Position numbers and translations under genes: made by a program. The notes under the pieces were generated by a model, which was given only the letters and a program-made list of their open reading frames with translations, did not search any database and had not been told where the DNA came from. From Yoonia sp. BS5-3 (lineage in GTDB: Bacteria > Pseudomonadota > Alphaproteobacteria > Rhodobacterales > Rhodobacteraceae), in assembly GCF_038069655.2 (NCBI RefSeq), contig NZ_CP150951.2, positions 1,116,001-1,180,000 on the forward strand: a stretch of 64,000 nucleotides of DNA. Reading direction: 5' to 3'. Of this stretch, positions 41,964-49,946 are shown piece after piece; within the stretch, counting starts at the first letter, position 1, and each line of letters begins with the position of its first letter.

Positions 41964-43210
41964 CCCACAATCTCCGCCGTCTCAACCACCGCATGGAACA
42001 GCACATCTGTCCCTGCCGCAGCCCATTCCGGTGAGATCTCTTCCGCCTCATTATGGCTCAGCCCGTCGACGCAGGGGCACATGACCATCGCCGTTGGGTA
42101 GAGATCGTTGATCCAGCAGGCGTCATGCCCCGCGCCGGATACGATATCCATGTGGGAATAGCCCAATCGCTCGGCCGCGTTCCGCACGGCTGCAACACAG
42201 CCCTCATCAAAGGCAGGCGGGTCGAATTGGCCGACGATTTCGGCCTCAAACGTGACGCCGATGTCTTCACACAGCTTGGGAGCGCGCTCCATCAGCTCAG
42301 CCACCATCCCATTCAGCTTATCCAGCAGATGGGTGCGCATATCGACGGTGAAGACCACCTTGCCGGGGATGATGTTCCGGCTGTTGGGGTAGACGTCGAT
42401 ATGGCCGATGGCCCCCACCGCACCCGGTTGGTTCTTCATCGCGATTTCATGCACCAGCTCGGTGATCAGCGCGAGGCCACGGCCGGCATTCTTGCGCATA
42501 TGCATCGGGGTAGAGCCCGTGTGGCTTTCCTTGCCGATCACTGTAATTTCGATCCAGCGCAGGCCCTGACCGTGGGTGACCACGCCAATATCTTTGCCTT
42601 CGGCTTCAAGGATCGGGCCTTGTTCGATATGCAGCTCAAACATGGCATGCATCTTGCGGTCACCGACCTTTTCGGTGCCTTTCCAGCCGATCCGTTCCAG
42701 CTCATCCCCGAAACGCTTGCCCTCGGCATCGACCTTATCCAGCGCCCAGTCCAACGTGTGTTTGCCCGCAAAAACGCCAGAGGCGAGCATGGCCGGGGCG
42801 TAGCGGGTGCCCTCTTCATTGGTCCAGTTGGTGACGACAATCGGATGCTTGGTTTTGATATCCAGATCATTCAGGGTGCGGACGACCTCAAGCCCGCCAA
42901 GCACCCCCAAGACGCCATCATATTTCCCGCCCGTGGGCTGGGTATCAAGGTGCGAGCCCACATAGACCGGCAGCGCATCGGGGTCAGTGCCTTCGCGGCG
43001 GGCGAACATGTTGCCGATCTCATCCACGCCCATGGTCATACCTGCGGCTTCGCACCACCTTTGAAACAAATGGCGGCCTTCGCTGTCTTCGTCAGTCAGA
43101 GTCTGGCGGTTATTACCTCCGGCAATACCGGGGCCGATCTTGGCCATTTCCATCAGGCTATCCCACAGGCGTTCGCCATTGATGCGCAGGTTCTCTCCGG
43201 GGGCGGCCAT
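41960..43210 (-). CDS. M20-family N-carbamoyl-amino-acid hydrolase / beta-ureidopropionase
   Basis: A 416-residue Zn-dependent amidohydrolase of the hydantoinase/carbamoylase group. The ATG at 43210 has AAGGAGA six bases upstream; the longer frame would run into the RutR box. Motifs: VGSHLDTQPTGGKYDGVLGVLGGLE (His and Asp ligands), NEEGTRYAPAM (catalytic and ligand Glu), HIEQGPILE, GxxSHTGSTPM, and a late His in SHNEAEEI. It releases beta-alanine or another amino acid, CO2 and ammonia from the dihydropyrimidinase product. First gene of the operon. Confidence 0.92.
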   Translation of the reverse strand: MAAPGENLRINGERLWDSLMEMAKIGPGIAGGNNRQTLTDEDSEGRHLFQRWCEAAGMTMGVDEIGNMFARREGTDPDALPVYVGSHLDTQPTGGKYDGVLGVLGGLEVVRTLNDLDIKTKHPIVVTNWTNEEGTRYAPAMLASGVFAGKHTLDWALDKVDAEGKRFGDELERIGWKGTEKVGDRKMHAMFELHIEQGPILEAEGKDIGVVTHGQGLRWIEITVIGKESHTGSTPMHMRKNAGRGLALITELVHEIAMKNQPGAVGAIGHIDVYPNSRNIIPGKVVFTVDMRTHLLDKLNGMVAELMERAPKLCEDIGVTFEAEIVGQFDPPAFDEGCVAAVRNAAERLGYSHMDIVSGAGHDACWINDLYPTAMVMCPCVDGLSHNEAEEISPEWAAAGTDVLFHAVVETAEIVG

Positions 43211-43240
43211 CGCTTTCTCCTTCAGCTCGGGCATTCTTGA

Positions 43241-43258
43241 TTTGACCAAGTGGTCAAA
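43241..43258. promoter_or_regulatory. RutR box
   Basis: TTTGACCAAGTGGTCAAA is a perfect match to the known RutR consensus TTGACCA-N2-TGGTCAA, extended by one base on each side. It lies 30 bp before the M20 gene ATG and about 125 bp before the divergent rutR ATG. In E. coli uracil releases RutR from this sequence; the same logic is inferred here, giving pyrimidine-induced expression of the nine-gene operon. Confidence 0.92.
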
Positions 43259-43381
43259 CGGACGCTAACAGAGGGAGGGCACCAGTCAAGTTATCGGCGT
43301 GATTTTAAAGCATGTGCCAATAAAGCCCGCAAATAGACCCAAAAACAGGTGCAAACGCCTGCAAATTAAGCAAAGTTACTT

Positions 43382-43984
43382 ATGGAAAAACCTTTAACCC
43401 GGATTCAGCAACGCAACCAAACCGCGATTTTGTCAGCAGGTCTGGATATCTTTTCACAGTTCGGTTTCCGCGGATCGACCCTGGATCAGATCGCTGATGC
43501 GGCCGGGTTGTCCAAGCCGAATTTGCTGTATTATTTTCCTTCAAAGGACGCGATCCACGAAGTCCTGCTTGCGCGTTTGCTTGAAACCTGGCTCGATCCG
43601 CTTCGGGCGCTTGACGGCAACGGTGATCCAATCGCCGAGATCATGGGATACGCCCAGCGCAAGCTGGCACTTAGCCGCGACTTTCCCCGCGAAAGCCGGC
43701 TTTTTGCCAATGAGATATTACAAGGTGCCCCCCGCATCTTGGACATTTTGCGGACTGAGCTGAAGGATATGGTCGACGAAAAAGCCGCCATTATTCAGGC
43801 ATGGGCAGATGCGGGTAAAATCGCGCAGGTCGATCCACATCATCTGATCTTTTCGGTCTGGGCGCTGACGCAGCATTATGCCGATTTCGATGTGCAGGTG
43901 CGCGCCGTTATGGGGGATCGCGACCCGCATGATGGGGTCGCCGGGTTTTTGAACACGCTTTACGAAAAGCTGCTGCGTCCCTGA
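43382..43984 (+). CDS. rutR: TetR-family regulator RutR
   Basis: A 200-residue regulator with N-terminal HTH (TLDQIADAAGLSKPNLLYYFPSKDAIHEVLL, about 34-65) and the RutR-type C-terminal domain (TWLDPLRALDGNGDPIAEIMGYAQRKLALSRDFPRESRLFANEILQGAP). The blocks SRLFANEI and the WLDPL stretch are characteristic. The perfect RutR box in the divergent region makes the assignment strong. The Shine-Dalgarno in front of the ATG is weak. RutR is a uracil-responsive repressor of pyrimidine breakdown in enterobacteria. Confidence 0.93.
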   Translation: MEKPLTRIQQRNQTAILSAGLDIFSQFGFRGSTLDQIADAAGLSKPNLLYYFPSKDAIHEVLLARLLETWLDPLRALDGNGDPIAEIMGYAQRKLALSRDFPRESRLFANEILQGAPRILDILRTELKDMVDEKAAIIQAWADAGKIAQVDPHHLIFSVWALTQHYADFDVQVRAVMGDRDPHDGVAGFLNTLYEKLLRP

Positions 43985-44003
43985 ATCGGACCGTATGCAT
44001 CGT

Positions 44004-44029
44004 GTACAGATCCCGTACATATGCTGTAC
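44004..44029. repeat. GTAC array with 11-bp period in a convergent intergenic region
   Basis: GTAC at 44004, 44015 and 44026, each followed by A, spaced exactly 11 bp (GTACA-N6 three times). It lies between the rutR stop and the stop of the minus-strand oxidoreductase, so it is downstream of both genes. It matches the spacing of the array at 29610-29635 and also shares the GTACAGAT start. A small RNA promoter, an architectural-protein site or a remnant operator are all possible. Confidence 0.55.
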
Positions 44030-44069
44030 ATACAACGCGGCGGATTGTGGCTGACGACGGCACGGTTAG

Positions 44070-44100
44070 AGCGTTTCGCTTTATCTAAAGATAAAACGCT
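44070..44100 (-). terminator. possible bulged terminator hairpin overlapping the oxidoreductase stop
   Basis: On the minus strand AGCGT-TTTATCT pairs with AGATAAA and ACGCT, with a TTCGC bulge in one arm; the TAG stop is in the loop region. No T-run follows, so termination is uncertain. Confidence 0.35.
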
Positions 44101-44990
44101 TCGCCGGTCACCCGCTGGCCCAATGCCATCGCGTCCGCAACGTGGATCATCGGCCCGATATCTACGTCTGACACCCCATCCTTGACCAAATCCGCCATCC
44201 GGTCGTAAAGCGCCGGGTATTCCCGTTCGGGCCCGACATCTTGCGGCGCACCATCAATCACCAAGCGCGATCCCCCATCGTGCAAGCTGATCCCGCCTGC
44301 ATCTGTTTGAACGGTGATATCCCAGCTTTGGGGGCCTTCTTGTCGCCAATCAAACTCGGCGATCACGTTTTCGGTCCAGCGCATCTGTGCTGCGATTGGC
44401 GTGTCGCAATTGGACGGGAAAAGCAGCTCTGCCGCTTGCAGATGGATTGGCATTGGCAGGATTTCGGTAATTATAGACAGGGCATTAATGCCGGGGTCAA
44501 AAACGCCCATACCGGCCGGCGCGAACACCCAGTCTTGGCCCGGGTGCCAGCGGCGCACGTCTTCTTTCCAGGTAATCTGGACCCCAGTCACTTGCTTGTC
44601 TGCAAGCCAGGCTTTCGCCGGTGCCACGCCGGGCGCCATCCGGCTGTGCCAGGTCGTGAACAGGGTCACGCCTGCGGCGCGTGCCATATCAGCAAGCGCG
44701 TGAACTTCTGCCAAGGTTGCCCCGGGTGGTTTTTCCAGCATCACATGACGGCCCGCCGCGATGGCTTTGGCCGCATAGGCGTAGCGAGGCACAGGCGGAA
44801 GGCAGAGCGAGATCACTGGGATATCGGTTTCCGCCAACATCTGGTCGAAATCGGTGAAGGCTTGCACCCCGTCGATAGTGCCCGTCCGGCTGACCGTTGC
44901 CGCGAGGTCCCAATCGGGGCTGGCGTTGATCGCGGGCACATGCTGGTCGGTGGCGATTTTGCCGATGCCGACGAGGCAAATCGGCGTCAT
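44085..44990 (-). CDS. Gfo/Idh/MocA oxidoreductase, L-arabinose/D-galactose 1-dehydrogenase-like
   Basis: A 301-residue enzyme with N-terminal Rossmann motif (VGIGKIATDQHVPAI) and EKPPGAT, the conserved Lys-Pro of the Gfo/Idh/MocA family, then an alpha/beta C-terminal domain. It resembles aldose 1-dehydrogenases that oxidise L-arabinose, D-galactose or D-fucose to the lactone in the non-phosphorylative pathway. The reason for that reading is its overlap (TAATG) with an arabonate-dehydratase-type gene. Substrate preference is inferred. Confidence 0.82.
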   Translation of the reverse strand: MTPICLVGIGKIATDQHVPAINASPDWDLAATVSRTGTIDGVQAFTDFDQMLAETDIPVISLCLPPVPRYAYAAKAIAAGRHVMLEKPPGATLAEVHALADMARAAGVTLFTTWHSRMAPGVAPAKAWLADKQVTGVQITWKEDVRRWHPGQDWVFAPAGMGVFDPGINALSIITEILPMPIHLQAAELLFPSNCDTPIAAQMRWTENVIAEFDWRQEGPQSWDITVQTDAGGISLHDGGSRLVIDGAPQDVGPEREYPALYDRMADLVKDGVSDVDIGPMIHVADAMALGQRVTGEAFYL

Positions 44991-46747
44991 TAGTGCGCTT
45001 CCTTTCCGACGGCATTGCCCCGGTGCCCCACAAGGAAATCGAAATCCGCCCCGGTATCTGCGCCCATGACCCGATCATGATAGAGCATTGCATAGCCGCT
45101 TTCGGGCCGGGGGTTTGCGCCGGATTTTTCGGCTGTCCAAGCCTCTAGCCGCGCTGCGAGTTCCGCATCCGTGATATCCAGATGCAAACGGCGTCCGGCC
45201 ACGTCGAGTTCGATGATATCCCCGTTTTGCACCACAGCGAGCGGCCCGCCAACGGCGGCTTCGGGTGAGGTATGCAGGACCACGGTGCCAAAGGCTGTGC
45301 CCGACATCCGCGCATCGGAAATCCGCACCATATCGGTGATCCCTTTTTTCAGGATCTTGGGCGGCAGGCCCATATTCCCGACCTCGGCCATGCCCGGATA
45401 GCCGCGCGGGCCGCAGTTTTTCAGGACCATGATGCAGGTTTCGTCAATATCCAGATCGTCGTCATTGATGCGGGCTTTGTAGTCGTCGATATCCTCAAAC
45501 ACGACGGCGCGCCCGGTGTGTTGCATCAGTTCCGCCGTGGCGGCGGATGGTTTCACAACCGCGCCGCCGGGGGCGAGATTGCCGCGCAACACGGCGATGC
45601 CACCGGATTGGGTCAACGCCTTTTCGACGGGTAGGATCACGTCCTCATTCCAGTTTTTCACATGTTTGACCTCGTCCCACATGGACCCGCCCGAGACCGT
45701 TAGCGCGTCTTTGTTCAAAAGCCCCGCTTCGCCCAACCGTTTGATGACGACTGGCAGGCCGCCTGCGTAGAAAAATTCCTCCATCAGGTATTTGCCCGAC
45801 GGCATCAGGTTGACGATTGTGGGTACATCGCGGCCCAGACGGTCCCAATCGTCCAAGGTCAGTTCAACGCCTTTGGTCCGCCCGGCCATGGCCAGCAAGT
45901 GGATCACCGCGTTGGTGGAGCCGCCGATGGCCGCGTTGGTGCGGATTGCGTTATCAAACGCTTGTTTGGTCATCACATCGGATGGTTTCAGATCGTCCTT
46001 CACCATATCCACGATCCGACGCCCGGTCAGATGTGCCATGACCCGGCGGCGGCTGTCGACAGCGGGGATTGCGGCGTTACCGGACAGCGCCATGCCCAGC
46101 GCCTCGGCCATCGACGCCATTGTACTGGCGGTGCCCATGGTGTTGCAGGAGCCGGGAGAGCGGGACATGGAGGCCTCCGCCTCAACAAATTCTTCCGCTG
46201 TCATTTCGCCCGCGCGGACGGCTTCGGAAAATTTCCAAAGATGCGTGCCAGAGCCCACACGTTCGCCCCGGAAATGCCCGTTCAACATGGGCCCGCCCGA
46301 CACGACAATCGCGGGCAGATCGACTGATGCCGCGCCCATCAGCAGTGCGGGTGTGGTTTTGTCACAGCCGGCCAACAGCACGACGCCGTCGATGCATTTG
46401 CCCCTGATCGCCTCTTCCACATCCATGGCGCAAAGGTTGCGGTACATCATGGCGGTGGGGCGCAGGGTGCTTTCGGACGGGGAAAAGACGGGGAATTCGA
46501 CGGGGAAACCGCCTGCTTCATAGACCCCGAATTTCACCTTTTCAGCCAGATCGCGCAGGTGGGCGTTACAGGGGGTCAGCTCGGACCATGTGTTGCAAAT
46601 GCCCACGACGGGCCGCCCATCCAGAAGGTCCGCTGGCAGCCCTTGATTTTTCATCCAGGACCGGTGATAAATCGCGTCTTTAGAACTGCCCCCGAACCAT
46701 TCTTGCGAGCGCAGTTTGCGGGGCCACTTGGCGGGCTGAAAGGCCAT
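44990..46747 (-). CDS. IlvD/Edd-family dehydratase, L-arabonate dehydratase type
   Basis: A 585-residue Fe-S dehydratase. The start region EWFGGSSKDAIYHRSWMKNQGLPADLLDGRPVVGICNTWSELTPCNAH is characteristic of sugar-acid (arabonate/xylonate/galactonate) dehydratases. Cluster cysteines are visible in GICNTW, LAGCDKTTP and SPGSCNTMGTAST; the catalytic Ser lies in ISDARMSGTAFG. It would convert an aldonate to the 2-keto-3-deoxy acid, next to the 1-dehydrogenase that makes the aldonolactone. No lactonase or aldolase of the pathway is in the window. Confidence 0.87.
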   Translation of the reverse strand: MAFQPAKWPRKLRSQEWFGGSSKDAIYHRSWMKNQGLPADLLDGRPVVGICNTWSELTPCNAHLRDLAEKVKFGVYEAGGFPVEFPVFSPSESTLRPTAMMYRNLCAMDVEEAIRGKCIDGVVLLAGCDKTTPALLMGAASVDLPAIVVSGGPMLNGHFRGERVGSGTHLWKFSEAVRAGEMTAEEFVEAEASMSRSPGSCNTMGTASTMASMAEALGMALSGNAAIPAVDSRRRVMAHLTGRRIVDMVKDDLKPSDVMTKQAFDNAIRTNAAIGGSTNAVIHLLAMAGRTKGVELTLDDWDRLGRDVPTIVNLMPSGKYLMEEFFYAGGLPVVIKRLGEAGLLNKDALTVSGGSMWDEVKHVKNWNEDVILPVEKALTQSGGIAVLRGNLAPGGAVVKPSAATAELMQHTGRAVVFEDIDDYKARINDDDLDIDETCIMVLKNCGPRGYPGMAEVGNMGLPPKILKKGITDMVRISDARMSGTAFGTVVLHTSPEAAVGGPLAVVQNGDIIELDVAGRRLHLDITDAELAARLEAWTAEKSGANPRPESGYAMLYHDRVMGADTGADFDFLVGHRGNAVGKEAH

Positions 46748-46887
46748 GATACTCTCGTGCTTTGCTGGAATGTGAAGATTATCATTTCAGGTCTGACCGG
46801 CCCTGGCAAATCAATAGTGAAAGGGTCTCACTATGCGGAACAACTTCCTAAACGGATACGACGTCTGTCGCCGCTGAGAGGTTTTTT

Positions 46888-46920
46888 GCCTCCGGCGGGG
46901 ATATTTTTGGCCAAAAGAAA
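46888..46920 (+). repeat. left arm of a 33-bp inverted repeat
   Basis: A 33-bp element beginning GCCTCCGGCGGGGATAT and ending GGCCAAAAGAAA. It is inverted at 47035-47067 with a single mismatch. I recall this sequence as a high-copy dispersed intergenic element in Rhodobacteraceae; that part is memory, the inverted pair is visible here. Confidence 0.8.
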
Positions 46921-46997
46921 TAACGCTCTGTTAACCATCTCGAGTGAAGATGGGTGGGCGGTACAGGCGGGGACGCCGATGACCGCGCCATGAGAAA

Positions 46998-47027
46998 CCC
47001 CTCTTTGTCCTTTGTGATAAAGAGGGG
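46998..47027. repeat. hairpin between the inverted repeat copies
   Basis: CCCCTCTTT pairs with AAAGAGGGG across a 12-base loop, followed by CCCATATTTTCTTTT on the plus strand. It may act as a bidirectional transcription barrier between the two flanking genes. Confidence 0.5.
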
Positions 47028-47034
47028 CCCATAT

Positions 47035-47067
47035 TTTCTTTTGGCTAAAAATATCCCCGCCGGAGGC
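47035..47067 (-). repeat. right arm of the 33-bp inverted repeat
   Basis: Reverse complement of the element at 46888-46920 except for one base (GGCT versus GGCC side). The two arms enclose 114 bp, so transcripts through the region could form a long stem. Confidence 0.8.
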
Positions 47068-47131
47068 TTTGGAAGGGTAGACGCCGGTTGGGTGGCTTGC
47101 GCATCGCGTGTTCCTCGGCAACAAGAGCCTT

Positions 47132-47995
47132 ATGGAAAAAACACTGCTTTCATTTGGCCATGGCTTTAGCGCCCGCGCCCTGTCGCGCCTTTTGTTGCCG
47201 CAGGATTGGCGCATCATTGGCACCACGCGGTCAGAGGATAAGGCATCAGCCCTTATGGCCGAAGGTATTGAGCCGCGTATTTGGCCGGGCGCGGATATGG
47301 TCCCAGCGCTGGATGCAGCGACGCATCTACTGATTTCCGCCGCGCCGGGCGCAGAGGCCGATCCTGTTTTGGCAGAATTGCGCGATGAGATCGCCACCCG
47401 CGCCAGCCAGTTTGAGTGGGTTGGTTATTTGTCCACCACTGGCGTTTACGGGGATCATCAGGGCAATTGGGTGGACGAGACCACCCCGCTGACCCCTGCC
47501 ACCAAGCGCGGGATTGCCCGGGTTGCGGCCGAGGCCGCCTGGGCCGATATCCCCGGCTTGCCTTTGCATATTTTCCGGCTTGCGGGCATTTACGGCCCCG
47601 GACGCGGCCCGTTTTCAAAGGTCCGTAATGGCACCGCCCGCCGTATCATCAAGCCGGGCCAGATCTTTAGCCGGACCCATGTGGCCGATATTGCACGCGT
47701 TTTGGCCGCTTCGATTGCGCGCCCCAACCCCGGCGCGGCCTATAATGTTTGCGATGATGATCCCGCCCCACCTGAGGATGTGATCGGCTATGCCGCTGAG
47801 TTGCTGGGTCTGCCGATCCCGGCTGCTGAGGATTTCGAGACCGCTGAAATGACCCCGATGGCCCGTAGCTTTTACGCTGAAAGCAAGAAGGTGCGGAATG
47901 ATCGGATCAAGGATGAGCTGGGCGTTGAGTTGCTTTATCCCGATTATAAAACCGGATTAAAGGCGCTACTGGCCCAAGAGATCGGCGGTGCTTAG
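47132..47995 (+). CDS. NAD-dependent epimerase/dehydratase-like protein (YeeZ-like SDR)
   Basis: A 287-residue atypical extended SDR. The start at 47132 (MEKTLLSFGHGFSARALSRLLLP) is preferred over the upstream ATG at 47108. The cofactor loop FGHGFSA replaces the usual GxxGxxG, as in YeeZ-type proteins; VGYLSTTGVYGDHQGNWVDE has a Ser-Thr-Tyr region with Y in GVYG, and FRLAGIYGPGR follows. No catalytic YxxxK is evident, so it may bind NAD(P) without classical epimerase activity. Confidence 0.78.
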   Translation: MEKTLLSFGHGFSARALSRLLLPQDWRIIGTTRSEDKASALMAEGIEPRIWPGADMVPALDAATHLLISAAPGAEADPVLAELRDEIATRASQFEWVGYLSTTGVYGDHQGNWVDETTPLTPATKRGIARVAAEAAWADIPGLPLHIFRLAGIYGPGRGPFSKVRNGTARRIIKPGQIFSRTHVADIARVLAASIARPNPGAAYNVCDDDPAPPEDVIGYAAELLGLPIPAAEDFETAEMTPMARSFYAESKKVRNDRIKDELGVELLYPDYKTGLKALLAQEIGGA

Positions 47996-48017
47996 CCCAT
48001 TCCGATATTTGCCGGAA

Positions 48018-48773
48018 TCATAGGCTGGCCGTGATCCCACCGTCCACGAAAAGCGTGTGCCCATTGACGAAACTTGACGCATCTGACGCCAAAAAGATCG
48101 CCGCGCCAACCAGTTCTTCGACCTGCCCCCATCGCCCTGCGGGGGTTCGTTTTTCCAGCCATGCGCTGAAATCAGCGTCCGCCACAAGTGCCGCATTCAG
48201 CGGGGTATCGAAATAGCCCGGCGCGATGGCGTTGCATTGCAATCCCTTGGCCGCCCAATCGGTCGCCATACCCTTGGTCAGGTTTGCAACCGCCCCCTTG
48301 GTAGCAGTGTAAGGTGCAATGCCGGGCCGCGCCAATGCCGTTTGCACGCTGGCGATATTGATGATCTTACCCGCCCCCCGTTCGATCATATGCCGTGCAC
48401 AGGCCTGCCCGACATGAAAAACGCTGGCAATATTGGTCTGCAAAAGCCGCTCAAACGCATCTGCCGGAAAATCCTCGAGCGCGGTCCGGTGTTGCATGCC
48501 GGCATTGTTGATCAGGATGTCGATCGGCCCGGTTGCGCCCTCAAATCTGTTGATCGCCTCTTTGACCGCCGCATGATCTGTCGCATCAAAAGCCAGTGTT
48601 TCGGCGCCCCCCAGCGTGTCTGCCGCTGCCGCCAATTTGCCGGTGTCCCGCCCGTTCAGCACTACCTGCGCCCCTGCCGTCTGAAGCCCTTGCGCCAGCG
48701 CAAAACCGATCCCTTGCGATGAGCCGGTGATCAACGCCCGTTTTCCCGAGAGCGCAAACAAACTGAGGTCCAT
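48018..48773 (-). CDS. SDR family oxidoreductase, gluconate 5-dehydrogenase-like
   Basis: A 251-residue classical SDR: TGSSQGIGFALA cofactor motif, NNAG, NIASVQ (catalytic Ser) and YTATK (YxxxK), ending VDGGITASL. The FALSGKRALITGSSQGIG start and GQACARHMIERGAGKIINIAS block resemble gluconate 5-dehydrogenase (IdnO). It is divergent from an L-idonate 5-dehydrogenase-like gene, and together they could interconvert a 5-keto aldonate with two epimeric aldonates. Confidence 0.83.
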   Translation of the reverse strand: MDLSLFALSGKRALITGSSQGIGFALAQGLQTAGAQVVLNGRDTGKLAAAADTLGGAETLAFDATDHAAVKEAINRFEGATGPIDILINNAGMQHRTALEDFPADAFERLLQTNIASVFHVGQACARHMIERGAGKIINIASVQTALARPGIAPYTATKGAVANLTKGMATDWAAKGLQCNAIAPGYFDTPLNAALVADADFSAWLEKRTPAGRWGQVEELVGAAIFLASDASSFVNGHTLFVDGGITASL

Positions 48774-48804
48774 GGGCTGTCTTCCTTTGTCTTTTTTGCG
48801 TGCT

Positions 48805-48821
48805 GATCAAGATACTTGATC
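48805..48821. promoter_or_regulatory. 17-bp palindrome in the SDR/idnD divergent region
   Basis: GATCAAGATACTTGATC has perfect 7-bp arms around ATA. It lies 32 bp before the SDR ATG and about 94 bp before the idnD-like ATG, a standard operator position. It is different from the TTTGGTATTCCAAA sites of the adjacent transporter genes, so a second regulator is likely. Confidence 0.55.
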
Positions 48822-48914
48822 CGTTAAATTGGTCTGTTTAGCATTTCGAGGATCGTTTTCTCTGTCAACTTGCATGGCCGCCCCCGGGTTGCCCCGATAC
48901 CGGAAAGCCCTGAA

Positions 48915-49946
48915 ATGAAGGCCATTGTCATCCACGCCGCAAAAGATCTTCGGATTGAACATCGCCCCACGCCCACGCCTGGACCGGGCGAAGTGCTGGT
49001 CCGCATGGCCCGTGGCGGCGTCTGTGGTTCGGATCTGCATTACTATAACCATGGTGGCTTTGGCAGCATTCGTCTGCGCGAGCCGATGATCCTGGGTCAT
49101 GAAGTGTCCGGCCATGTCGCGGCGATGGGTCCCGATGTCAGTGGTCTGAGCAAAGGCGATCTGGTTGCCGTTTCACCCTCGCGTCCGTGTTATGAATGTT
49201 CTTACTGTTTGGAGGGCGCCCATCAGCACTGCATGAAGATGCGGTTTTATGGCTCTGCGATGCCGTTTCCGCATATTCAGGGCGCGTTCAGCGAATACAT
49301 CGTCGCCGATGCCCGCCAATGTGCCCAAGCCGAAGGTCTGACTGCCGAACAGGCCGCCGTCGCCGAGCCACTGGCTGTGGTTTTGCATGCCGCAAAGCGC
49401 GCTGGGAGCCTTTTGGGAAAGACTGTTCTGGTCACCGGTTGCGGGCCTATCGGTCAGCTGAGTGTCCTTGTCGCCCGCGCGGCTGGTGCCGCCAAGATCG
49501 TCGCGACAGATGTTACACCCTTCACCCTGCGCAAGGCGCAGGCTGTCGGTGCCGATCAGGTTCTGAACGTCGCCGAATGCCCCGATGCCCTGCGCGATTA
49601 CGATACAGATAAGGGCCAGTTTGATGTCCTTTTTGAATGCTCGGGCCTCGCGGTGGCCCTTGCAGATGCCATCCCCGCGATGCGCCCGGGCGCGGTGATC
49701 ATGCAATTGGGTTTGGGCGGTGACATGCAATTACCCATGCAAGCGATCACGACCAAGGAAATCGAGTTGCGTGGATCGTTCCGCTTTCATGATGCGTTCT
49801 TTACCGCTGTCACGATGATGCAGGCCGGCCGGTTGGATGTGACCCCGTTGGTGACCCATCAAATGCCGCTTGATCAGGCCAGTGCCGCCTTTGAGTTGGC
49901 TGCTGATCGCCATCAGGCCATCAAAGTGCAGATCGCGTTTTCCTGA
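48915..49946 (+). CDS. idnD: zinc-dependent L-idonate 5-dehydrogenase-like enzyme
   Basis: A 343-residue medium-chain dehydrogenase. The start at 48915 (MKAIVIHAAKDLRIE) has GGAAAG upstream. Catalytic zinc ligands lie in GGVCGSDLHYY and GHEVSGHV; the structural zinc lobe has four Cys in RPCYECSYCLEGAHQHC. Rossmann motif: VTGCGPIGQL. The HYYNHGGFGSIRLREPMILGHE stretch is close to IdnD. It would oxidise L-idonate or a related polyol/aldonate at C5. It is followed by the TRAP transporter operon. Confidence 0.82.
   Translation: MKAIVIHAAKDLRIEHRPTPTPGPGEVLVRMARGGVCGSDLHYYNHGGFGSIRLREPMILGHEVSGHVAAMGPDVSGLSKGDLVAVSPSRPCYECSYCLEGAHQHCMKMRFYGSAMPFPHIQGAFSEYIVADARQCAQAEGLTAEQAAVAEPLAVVLHAAKRAGSLLGKTVLVTGCGPIGQLSVLVARAAGAAKIVATDVTPFTLRKAQAVGADQVLNVAECPDALRDYDTDKGQFDVLFECSGLAVALADAIPAMRPGAVIMQLGLGGDMQLPMQAITTKEIELRGSFRFHDAFFTAVTMMQAGRLDVTPLVTHQMPLDQASAAFELAADRHQAIKVQIAFS

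Larger units (their letters stand above)
46748..47131. other. 384-bp intergenic region with inverted repeats, no gene seen
   Basis: Divergent region between the dehydratase and the epimerase-like gene. It holds two inverted repeat copies (46888-46920 and 47035-47067) and between them a hairpin (46998-47027). No ORF with a credible start, tRNA or small RNA was identified. Promoters for both flanking genes must lie outside the repeats, near the two ends. Confidence 0.6.

Noticed and set aside
42053-43240. 395-codon open frame on the plus strand
   Set aside because: Antisense to the M20 carbamoylase, whose motifs and Shine-Dalgarno are clear; the antisense translation has no recognisable domain and would run up to the RutR box.
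44004-44029. GTAC array considered as a PpsR/CrtJ site
   Set aside because: The PpsR consensus needs TGT-N12-ACA; here the TGT to ACA distance is 11 and the site is downstream of both genes.
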